This document shows, in pieces, positions 8,264 to 16,300 of a stretch of DNA of 32,208 nt (position 1 is the stretch's first letter; each line of letters opens with the position of its first letter). The stretch is from positions 1-32,208 of the IMG/VR virus record IMGVR_UViG_3300017992_000058; one strand, given 5' to 3'. This DNA is from a virus. The position numbers and the translations under genes are program-made. Below the pieces are notes generated by a model. It was not told the origin of the DNA. It was given only the letters and a program-made list of their open reading frames with translations, and ran no database searches.

Positions 8264-8826
8264 TTGACATACTCCTGACGGCTGCCTCGGTCATCGATCT
8301 GGTAGTGGAGATCAAACTCCTTGGCCTTTGCTATGCCGTAGGTATCTGCCCCGGCAAACAAAGTGGAAGTGTTGGCGCTGTCCCGGTAGATGATCAGATC
8401 AAGAATTGAACTTACGTCCTCTCCACCAGGAGCGGCAATCGCAGGAAACTTTGTGATCTGCAACAGGTTCCCTGCCGACCACACAAAAGCATGAGTCGTG
8501 TATGCTGCCAGCGTGAAAGTCCCCGGAACAGTGCTCCCGTTGTTGTACCAACGATAGGCCAACAACCAGTTGGGAAACACAGCCGACTGCTGAATCCAGT
8601 GCAGGTGAGGCTGCACAGAAGATCCAAACAGCTTGTGGTGAGGCATCTGTGCAATCATGCACACAGGCTCGTTGGGGTATCGAGCGTTGGTCTGAAAATC
8701 GACTGTACACTCGGTGTAGTCGTAATCGACCCTGCCCGAGGACACATCGATCCGGTTCCCGGTGAACGGAAACCGAAGGTCGTCCCAACGATGCTGCGGT
8801 CCCTGTGCTCCTCTAAGCAGCGTCAT
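8260..8826 (-). CDS. Fibre-associated conserved virion protein
   Basis: A 188-residue protein, mostly beta. It begins MTLLRGAQGPQHRWDDLRFP and contains the motif PHLHW (residues 73-77) followed by an aromatic-rich strand (NWLLAYRWYNNGS). I recall similar 'pHxHW' proteins beside phage tail-fibre genes, but cannot name the family. I chose the ATG at 8824-8826 because it has GGAG upstream and sits just after the spike stop codon; a longer version starting at a TTG (8857-8859) would overlap the spike gene by 31 bases and lacks a clear ribosome site. Likely a receptor-binding or fibre-tip subunit. Confidence 0.65.
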   Translation of the reverse strand: MTLLRGAQGPQHRWDDLRFPFTGNRIDVSSGRVDYDYTECTVDFQTNARYPNEPVCMIAQMPHHKLFGSSVQPHLHWIQQSAVFPNWLLAYRWYNNGSTVPGTFTLAAYTTHAFVWSAGNLLQITKFPAIAAPGGEDVSSILDLIIYRDSANTSTLFAGADTYGIAKAKEFDLHYQIDDRGSRQEYVK

Positions 8827-8828
8827 AG

Positions 8829-11800
8829 CTAGGCTCCATTCGACTCCAGGATACGCCAACGAGTCGTCACGTCGTCGTACCAGAGGTAGGCATACTCGTC
8901 TGCGCCCAGGGTCAGGTCTGCTCCTGTGGGAGAGATCATCCGATTCGCAGCCGTAGAACTGCCGCTCTGGTGAGCCAGCACAAGATCATTGGCCCCAATG
9001 TTGATGATGTAAATCGCATCCCCTGAGGTCTGGGGGACGATCCCAGTGACTGTCCTTGACGCATCAGTGCTGAGACGGACCTTAAACCGACTGTTGGTGC
9101 CACTAGGCAGTGCATAGTTGTTTTGGTTTGAAGTGATCTGCGCAGGGCTGGTGCTTGTGTAGTTATGGAACCCGGTCAACGTCAGCCGCTGCCCAACCTG
9201 AAGACCGCCATCGAGCCGGGAGAGTGCAGTACCTGTGTGGTAGAGGAACCAGTTGGGGGTGTTCACTGCTGAGTTGATCGCACGATAGTTCGCGGACCCA
9301 GCCCCCGGGAAGTTGCTCATGTTGAGGTAGTGGTAGTTGGTCACCGTCCCGTTGATCGTACCGCCAGGAAAGTTGATCCCTCGCAAGTTGGTGATCGTAG
9401 CCCCCGTGTCTACAATAGGATTGTAGTAGACACCAGCCGCATCGCTCGTGATCGACAACGTACCGCCGTTGATGCCACGAAACGTTGGCTGCAACAGAAC
9501 GATCCTATTGAACAGTGAACTTATGATCCCGTTGTCCGACTCGTACTTGGCTGTGTTGACAAAAGTATACTGAGAGCCGAAGGAGTTGTTTGTGCCAGGC
9601 ACGTTCTTGAACGTGCCCTCGTTCTTGAATAGGTTCCCCGCACCAAGGGCACCGCCCGCAACGCTCCACTGAGCGGTCCCGGAGAAGGCGATCAAGCCTC
9701 CGACACTGCCGGTGGCGATCGTATAGGTCTTCTTATAGTCGATGCCGTTTACAGGATCAGCAGCCGTCCACGTACGGTCAGAAGGGCACATCTCCATGCC
9801 CTTCTCGTTCGTGACAAAAGTTCTGGAGACCGTGAGCTGCCCATCTGACTCGCTCAAAATGTACTCGAACGTGGCAGCACCAATCGGATTGAACCGCTCC
9901 GCTGCGATGGTCTCGTCAAAGGTAGCAGTCAGGGTAGCCCCTGTGGCAATCTGATAGGCGTACGCATTCCCAGCGCCTGGAGCTGTACACTTGATCACAT
10001 TGCTGGAACAGCGAACGGTGACTGTGTCTTGTGCATCGATCCCAATCGCGTGGCCAGCTCCTGCCGATGTTACCGTAAACTCGTTGAAGTAGGACTCGTC
10101 CAGCACAGACGTTCCGGTAAAGATCAACCCAGAAGCTGCACCAGTGCTGTCCGTGACCGTGATGTTGCTCCTGCGAATGGCCAGCACACCACCACCTGCG
10201 TCGATCCCAAAGGCTGAACCCGCAGCAGTACCAGAGCAGGTGATGAAGGCTTGGCAGGTGATAGCGTCGATACGTCCCATACCGCCGCCATCTGAGTACA
10301 GCATCGTCTTGTAGTCACCTACAGCAGCAACACCCGTGTTGGTGTAGATCAGGTTGCAGAGCAGTAGCACCACACTGCCAGAAGCGTAGATGCCCCGAGT
10401 CTGCGCGCCCGTGAAACTGGCTGTCTGCGTACACTGGAGCGTGCAGAGCACCAAGGACACCGAGCCTGTGGCAGCATTTGTGATCATAGCCCGGTAGGCT
10501 GTGGGTGCCGTCAACGTGACCGTCACCCCCTGAAGAACACCTCCAGTTGTGGCCCCCCAGTCCAGAACAGTCGCGTCCGCCTGTGTGATCACCACCTTTT
10601 CGTCATTCTGAGCCTTGAGGATCAGATTATTGACTGAAACAGTAACGGACTCAGTATAGGTCCCTCCAGCGATCACAACCGTATCGCCCGCAACAGCTGC
10701 AGCCACAGCAGCCGAAATCGTAGGGTACTCTCCCCACTGGGGGGCAACCAACCGAACAGTCGTGTTTACGTTGCGGGCGTTGCTGTTGAAGCCCCTTTGA
10801 TATGCGTTCCCGTAACCCCCAAAGAGGAAAGGCACAGTCGCAAAGATCGAATAGTCTGGGACCGTGGCTCCCTTGTACCGGTAGATGTTTCCGGAAGAAG
10901 ATCCAGACACAGGCTGGGCTGTGACCCTGAGGGAGTAGAAGCTCGGCCCAGTAGCCCCCTGAGTCGTGAAGATGTTGTTGAAGCTGGAGAACGCCCCAGT
11001 AGAGTTCATGACCACAGCATCGCCGGTCAGGTTCTCGTAGCTGCAGCCGACAGACGTAAGCTCTGCAGCGTTGTTGGCCACGCTCTGGCCTGTCACTGAT
11101 GAGCTAAGTGCTACGAGTGTGCCACCGTTGACCGTGATATTGCCCGTGATGTCTGTCCTGCTCAGGATCGTAAATGCCGTGGCGTGGTTGCCCTGAGCGA
11201 AAACTGCCAGTGTCCCGTTTCTGATCCTACAGCCACTCACGACCCAAGAGCCGTTGTTGCCTACACTGACGATGTTGTTGGCTGACCCATTCCCAAGAAC
11301 GTCACACTCACGGAAGTCGATTGGGCTCCCAGGGGCTGCCATCGTCACATTGAAGATTTCAGCAGTCCCAGTAGCTGCGAACGTCAAATTGTGAAAGCTG
11401 GTCTCATGTGAGCTAATGGTCATGATCGAGAGGGCATTCTCGATCCTACAAGTGGCTGTGTCGTCTCCCCGAAAATGAACGTAGTCGTAGAGCGTCAGCT
11501 GCTCGTCATAGACCCCGGGATGGATCTTGATCAGCCACCTGGTCGTGCTCGTAGGCGTTTGGGAGTTGGCGTAATTGATCGCTGCCTGAACCGTGGTGAA
11601 TCGCTGCTTGGCGGTATCGTCTCCCGAGTAGGTCGAAGAAACCTCACAAGTGCGCTCGCTCGCGAAAGCGTAGCTGTGGATCTCCGCAAGGGCACCTTCG
11701 ATCTGGGTGGCTGTGAAGTCACCAGCCGTGTCTCTGATCGGCACATCTTCCGCGCTGACTTGGCCTGCAGCCAAGCCCCAGTCGATGTGGCTCTCTTTTA

Positions 11801-11843
11801 CCTCATCGTTTCTACGCAGAAGTGGATTGCCGTCGTCAAGCAT
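8829..11843 (-). CDS. Parallel beta-helix tail spike or fibre
   Basis: A 1004-residue adsorption protein. Residues 1-60 form a short virion-attachment-like segment (DTAGDFTATQIEGALAEI). Residues ~80-350 are a pectin-lyase-like right-handed beta-helix: an AAINYAN helix cap, IKIHPGVYDEQL, then repeating short strands with Asn/Gly turns. A second helix-type region begins near residue 370 (YPTISAAVAAAV, VVIAGGTYTESV). The C-terminal ~100 residues form a separate beta domain (VTGIVPQTSGD, LVLAHQSGSS, EYAYLWYDDVTTRW), probably for trimerisation or tip formation. No catalytic Asp/Glu set is evident by eye, so polysaccharide cleavage is possible but not shown. The start overlaps the previous stop as TGATG. 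Confidence 0.8.
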   Translation of the reverse strand: MLDDGNPLLRRNDEVKESHIDWGLAAGQVSAEDVPIRDTAGDFTATQIEGALAEIHSYAFASERTCEVSSTYSGDDTAKQRFTTVQAAINYANSQTPTSTTRWLIKIHPGVYDEQLTLYDYVHFRGDDTATCRIENALSIMTISSHETSFHNLTFAATGTAEIFNVTMAAPGSPIDFRECDVLGNGSANNIVSVGNNGSWVVSGCRIRNGTLAVFAQGNHATAFTILSRTDITGNITVNGGTLVALSSSVTGQSVANNAAELTSVGCSYENLTGDAVVMNSTGAFSSFNNIFTTQGATGPSFYSLRVTAQPVSGSSSGNIYRYKGATVPDYSIFATVPFLFGGYGNAYQRGFNSNARNVNTTVRLVAPQWGEYPTISAAVAAAVAGDTVVIAGGTYTESVTVSVNNLILKAQNDEKVVITQADATVLDWGATTGGVLQGVTVTLTAPTAYRAMITNAATGSVSLVLCTLQCTQTASFTGAQTRGIYASGSVVLLLCNLIYTNTGVAAVGDYKTMLYSDGGGMGRIDAITCQAFITCSGTAAGSAFGIDAGGGVLAIRRSNITVTDSTGAASGLIFTGTSVLDESYFNEFTVTSAGAGHAIGIDAQDTVTVRCSSNVIKCTAPGAGNAYAYQIATGATLTATFDETIAAERFNPIGAATFEYILSESDGQLTVSRTFVTNEKGMEMCPSDRTWTAADPVNGIDYKKTYTIATGSVGGLIAFSGTAQWSVAGGALGAGNLFKNEGTFKNVPGTNNSFGSQYTFVNTAKYESDNGIISSLFNRIVLLQPTFRGINGGTLSITSDAAGVYYNPIVDTGATITNLRGINFPGGTINGTVTNYHYLNMSNFPGAGSANYRAINSAVNTPNWFLYHTGTALSRLDGGLQVGQRLTLTGFHNYTSTSPAQITSNQNNYALPSGTNSRFKVRLSTDASRTVTGIVPQTSGDAIYIINIGANDLVLAHQSGSSTAANRMISPTGADLTLGADEYAYLWYDDVTTRWRILESNGA

Positions 11844-12289
11844 CAGTTGCCCTTTTTGATCTCACTCAGCAGGCGTCGGTAGTGAATCTTCTGCTCACTC
11901 CGAAGCTGATTACCGATCTTGTTGATCTGCTTCGCATTCTCTAACTTGATTTGACCTGTCTTCAGATCAAAATGATTCTTGATGTCCTTTTCCAGCTTGT
12001 CCCTGGCCTTGACAGCTTCGATCTTGGTTTCCAGTTTGCCCCGCTCCCCGCGCGTCAAATGGATAGTAGGATCCTCCAAATGAACGTTGGTGTGGTGATA
12101 GAAGTACAACGCTGCAGAGATCACACCTACAATCACCACAATCAGAGGGCCAAACGTCCAGGCGATTAGCCGCCTGAATGTCTCGGCCTTGAAGACCACC
12201 TCCAATGGTTCTGGAGGGGACTGCACAGGAAAAGCCTCGCCCGTAGGCGGTTTTCGATTTCTCCCTTCTGGAGCGCTACTAGGAGCCAT
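11843..12289 (-). CDS. Membrane-anchored coiled-coil protein
   Basis: A 148-residue protein. Residues 1-35 are Pro-rich and cytoplasmic-like. Residues 42-64 form one clear transmembrane helix (TFGPLIVVIVGVISAALYFY). Residues 75-148 are highly charged and helical (IEAVKARDKLEKDIKNHFD), probably a coiled coil on the other face. I chose the ATG at 12287-12289 because it has GGAGGA eight bases upstream. A start at 12319 (ATGA overlap) or the longer frame to 12535 has no such signal and would run inside the secreted-protein gene. The layout resembles an inner-membrane spanin but the transmembrane helix is not at the extreme N-terminus, so this is only a suggestion. Confidence 0.65.
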   Translation of the reverse strand: MAPSSAPEGRNRKPPTGEAFPVQSPPEPLEVVFKAETFRRLIAWTFGPLIVVIVGVISAALYFYHHTNVHLEDPTIHLTRGERGKLETKIEAVKARDKLEKDIKNHFDLKTGQIKLENAKQINKIGNQLRSEQKIHYRRLLSEIKKGN

Positions 12290-12315
12290 TATCCTTCCTC
12301 CGTGTGGAGTTTTTG

Positions 12316-13125
12316 TCATGGACAAGCTGTGCCCACAGGGACGTTGTAGCAGGTCTTGCTGACCCGAGCGTCCGGAGGTTGGATTGTAGGCCCTCCCCGC
12401 CTCACAGCGCCTGTGGAAGCCCCGTAGCCTGCGTCTGAGGCCGGGGACCATCGTTGGGGTATTGGACCGCCGTGGCGGCTCCTGACGTGCCACCAGTTGG
12501 CTGAGGCGCACTGCACCGTGCTGCCATCGGGCCACGGTCTAGGTGTAATTGTACAGTCCCCTGGACCTGCATCTGTTGGCTCGTTGCAGCTGTGCCGCAT
12601 CGGGGGTCTGGTGTACCTAGCCCCCGAATCGAGCGTGATGTGACTCAACCACGCTGGGGCTAGCTGGTTGCAGAGCGTGGCGTTGGTCAGCACGTCATGG
12701 AACTGGTAGAGCCCGATCGAAGGCTCTGACTGCTTCCACTTTTTGAACAGCTCGAACCACACCCGGGGTCCGTAGATATGCCACACCCAGTTTGATCCTA
12801 CCTGCTTACGTAGCGCATGGGCATGATAGTACTTGTCCTGAACCCTTGCCCAAAGATCAAGCCGAAGGTGGTTCACCTTGTTGGCCTGGATCGCCCAAGC
12901 CCAACCGAGCCACGCCACACAAGTCGCCCCTGCGTCCGTGCTGCCGTTGGTTTCGATGCAGCCCGTGGGGAGCACGTCGCTCACCGTGGTTGGGACCGAC
13001 ACAATGAGCTGGATTCGCGCTGGCTCTGCAGCCCTGGCATTCAAGTCTGCGAGCATCAGCACAGCCAGGGCCAAAGAGAAACTGATCCCAAAGATCAAAA
13101 TCCCAATCAGTAGTTTCTTCATCAT
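12316..13125 (-). CDS. Secreted Trp/Cys-rich protein of unknown function
   Basis: A 269-residue protein with a typical Sec signal peptide: MMKKLL, a hydrophobic core to about residue 26, and a likely cleavage site at ARAA (residues 30-33). The mature part has about nine cysteines and many tryptophans (GWAWAIQ, SNWVWHIYGP, ASANWWHVRSRHGG), which suggests a disulfide-stabilised exported protein. The start overlaps the previous stop as ATGA, with GGAG upstream. It sits between a coiled-coil gene and a membrane coiled-coil gene. No family was recognised. Lysis, cell-wall or superinfection-exclusion roles are all possible and untested. Confidence 0.65.
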   Translation of the reverse strand: MMKKLLIGILIFGISFSLALAVLMLADLNARAAEPARIQLIVSVPTTVSDVLPTGCIETNGSTDAGATCVAWLGWAWAIQANKVNHLRLDLWARVQDKYYHAHALRKQVGSNWVWHIYGPRVWFELFKKWKQSEPSIGLYQFHDVLTNATLCNQLAPAWLSHITLDSGARYTRPPMRHSCNEPTDAGPGDCTITPRPWPDGSTVQCASANWWHVRSRHGGPIPQRWSPASDAGYGASTGAVRRGGPTIQPPDARVSKTCYNVPVGTACP

Positions 13126-13388
13126 GGTGTCTCTCCCTCTGGGATTACTGGGTAGAGGTCGCTCCCCTTGCGCAGTCGGTTGATCTGCGATTGGGCTGAG
13201 CTGATCCGCTCGTCCAACTCACGCTCGTTGGCAACGATCAACTCCAACGTGCTCTGCACTTTGCCAAGATTCTTCACCCAGGCTTCCATGTGGTGGACAT
13301 AGGTGTTGAGTGCTTCCAAAATCTGAGTCCGCTGTCGAGTCGCCTGAGCATTCTGCGCGAACAACTTTCTGATCTGCTCGTCAGACAC
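13122..13388 (-). CDS. Small coiled-coil protein
   Basis: An 88-residue, mostly helical protein (IRKLFAQNAQATRQRTQILE, then ERELDERISSAQSQINRLRK). It starts at GTG immediately after the stop of the LamG gene, using AAGGAT within that gene's end as ribosome site. It ends in an ATGA overlap with the secreted-protein gene. It may be an oligomerisation or chaperone factor for the preceding large surface protein, based on gene order only. Confidence 0.65.
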   Translation of the reverse strand: MSDEQIRKLFAQNAQATRQRTQILEALNTYVHHMEAWVKNLGKVQSTLELIVANERELDERISSAQSQINRLRKGSDLYPVIPEGETP

Positions 13389-16300
13389 TTAGCGATCCTT
13401 CCAGATGCAAACGTTGCCCATGTAGCCATCGAGCTGACCTGTGCTCACATCGTTAAGTCCCAAGTAGAGCGATGGGTTCGTACCTGGAGTCCAGTTAGCG
13501 CCCGTGTCCGTTGTGTAGGAAGCTCGCAGGCCAGCGTAGTCGGAGCTGTAAGAACGCAACGCAGCCCTCCGTGTGCCGTAGAACGCCCCGCCGCTGTCGT
13601 AGATCATAATCGTTCCCAGCGGATTAGTCGCCCGGTAAGCCACATCGCCAATACGCTGCTGCAGCACGCTTGCATTGTTGTAAATGAATAACTCGCCAGC
13701 GTTAGTTTGGTAGGCATTCAAGACTATACCCAGGTCTGTGGAAGGCTTGAGGTGATAGGCCCTGACGGCCCCAGGCTCACTGGTCTGATGGGCAACACTG
13801 CTGATCACGCCTTCAGCCATGTCCCATGTCAAAGCCACGCTGTTGTTCGTTGCCGCGTTGCAAGTCTGGGTCGAAGAGTCCGAGGGGCAGTATGGTGCGT
13901 CCCGTCGCTGACCGTCATGGAGCTGGCCGCCCCAGGCGTACCAGGCGTCCCCGGTACTGCCAGCAATCGACGAGCACGTCCCGTCGCTGTTGTCTGAACA
14001 GAACCGGGGCCGTATTGCACACCCCGCAGCAGCGATACACTGCACGGTCAGCGAGAGCTTACGCCAGCCGCCTCCCGTGCCCGTGACCGTGCAGGACGGT
14101 GTGCCCCACACTGCGGCGTTGTTGTTCCCGCAAGATCCTGACGTTTCCGTTGAGACGTCGAAGTTGACATAGGCGTAACTGGCCGAGGTCATGTCGTAGG
14201 CCATCCACTTGATCCACGTTGCCGTGCTCCCGCTTACTGGCTTGACATAGACGAAGGTTGTTAGGTAGTCGTTCTGACTGTAATTGGTCGAAGTGGTCGC
14301 ACTCCACTGGTGAAAGTTGGAGCTTGCAGTCTCAGCGATAGTCTCTGCCGTGAGAGTACCGTCTGGAGCGATCGCTGTATCCGTTGCTGCTGTGCAGTAG
14401 CTCCCGCCCCAGTTCCCGGATCCAAACGCCTCAGAGTCAAGTAGGTCGTTCGTAACAGTTGAGTGAACAGGTTCCGTCAAGCACATCCGGCTGTTGCCAG
14501 GCAGGCCGCACATGGCGGAGCTGTAGGCGTAGGGAACGCGACCGTCCGCAAAGCAGGTGACGATCGGACCATTGATCGGGTCCTGCGCCGTCTCGTAGCA
14601 CACGCCCTTGGGGCCGGTTGCCGTGCGTGCGTAGGTGAGGGTGGAGACCGGGCCGTTGCTGTTGTAGAGCTGGGCAACGTCCTGCTGGGTCAGCTCGTAG
14701 TTCTTCCAGATAGCGAGACCGCCTAGCTGTATGTTGGTCGCCGTAACAGAGTCCCCAATACGGTACTGATTCGTGGTCCCGACCATGCTGCCGGTGAACC
14801 CACTGTCCTTCCACGTCTTGAAAGCGCCCCCGTCAATCGACAGCGTAACGTTCCAGGAGTTGCCGTCCCAACGAGCCTTGGCTGCAACAAAATGCCAGCG
14901 ACCGTCCCGCGTATCACCGGCGTCGTTATTAAACTCCAACGTGTTCCCGTCAGGGCTTGCCCAATAGAAATAAGGATAGCCATTGACGTGGCTGATCAAC
15001 AGACGGTTATAGTTAGCCCCGGCATTTCGCGAATGGAAAAAGATCGAATAGATCGCGGACATAGACTCACTAATTCGATACCAAGTAGCCACCGACCATG
15101 GCTGCTGATCATCTGGGGTGCAAGCCGTTGCGGTATCGTCCTTGAAGTAATTGATACCACCCTCAAAATCGATCACCGGTTTAACCACACCACTGCCCGC
15201 AGGCCACCGCATGTCCTGGTACTGAGCATCCGGCGTCCCAACGACCACCGATAGATGGTTGCCGTTGCCGCTGTGGTCCCGCACTCCAACGCCATTGGTG
15301 ATGGTGTCCTCGTTGAATTTATAGTGCCCCTGGGTGCCCGTCGGCTCCGTCCAGTAAGTGCCCTGCTGGATCGTCTGTAGGTACAGCGCATCCGCGTCGG
15401 CGTCCGACAGCTCCGTGTTCACGACCATCGCCTCGTGGAACACGGAGTCTGCGTTGTCGCCAGCAGCGCAGTCGCCTGTGCAGCCGACAGCGAAAGGATT
15501 GGCGTTGGTGATCGATCCCGTGACTGTGCCTCCGGAGCAGGAGAGTCCGTAGCTCCTACCGTTGATCCGCAGCGTTGGATCATCCCAGTTGGCACCGGTC
15601 TTGCCCCAGCGGCAAACCACCGTGTACGTCTGCCCGGCGGCGACCTTGCTACTGGTTGTATAGCAATAACGGCGGTTGACTCCGTCGCTTAGGTTGCAGT
15701 AGACCGCGCCGACGCCACTGATCAGGATGCTGTAACCAGCAGCCGTAGTCCTCGACGACCCCAGTCGATGGAATGACGAGAGCGTCCTGGGCGTAGCCGT
15801 CACCGCCAACGTCCACCCTGTGGCGGCTCCCGGCGACAGCGCCGCAGCAGTTGATGCCTCCACCCGCTCAGTTGCTGCTCGATCAAACAGGACGCCCCGC
15901 CGCCCCTGGCCACGGGCCAGAAGACCAGAATTTACATGGTAGGTAGGTGTCCCCGTAACCGCCAGTGCGATCCCGCTGACCTGATCGTAGATCGACTCGA
16001 TCGTGGTTCCAGGCCCCTGCTCGGCCATGTTCCAGCAGACACGGTTAGTACTAGTAACCCCGAAATCGAAGGCGCAAAGATCAGGAGTGTAGCCACGCTG
16101 CAACCAGGCTGGTCCAGTGAAATCAGCAGAGATCAGATGTGTGGTGTCAGCTGTGCGGATCGTCTGGGCTGGGCGAGCATAAAGCTGGGCCTTCTCGATG
16201 ATCCCATCGTAGCAATTGGCCCCATCCTTATCGCAACCTACAGTGAACAGCGTGCTTTGGTAATCCGTCTGCTCTGGAGGCTCCACAACAGCACGCCCAT

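Noticed and set aside
8260-8859. Longer TTG start for the PHLHW protein
   Set aside because: It would overlap the spike gene by 31 bases; the ATG at 8826 has GGAG upstream.
11843-12535. Longer 230-codon start for the membrane coiled-coil gene
   Set aside because: The first 82 codons would lie inside the secreted-protein gene in another frame and lack a ribosome site; GGAGGA precedes the ATG at 12289.
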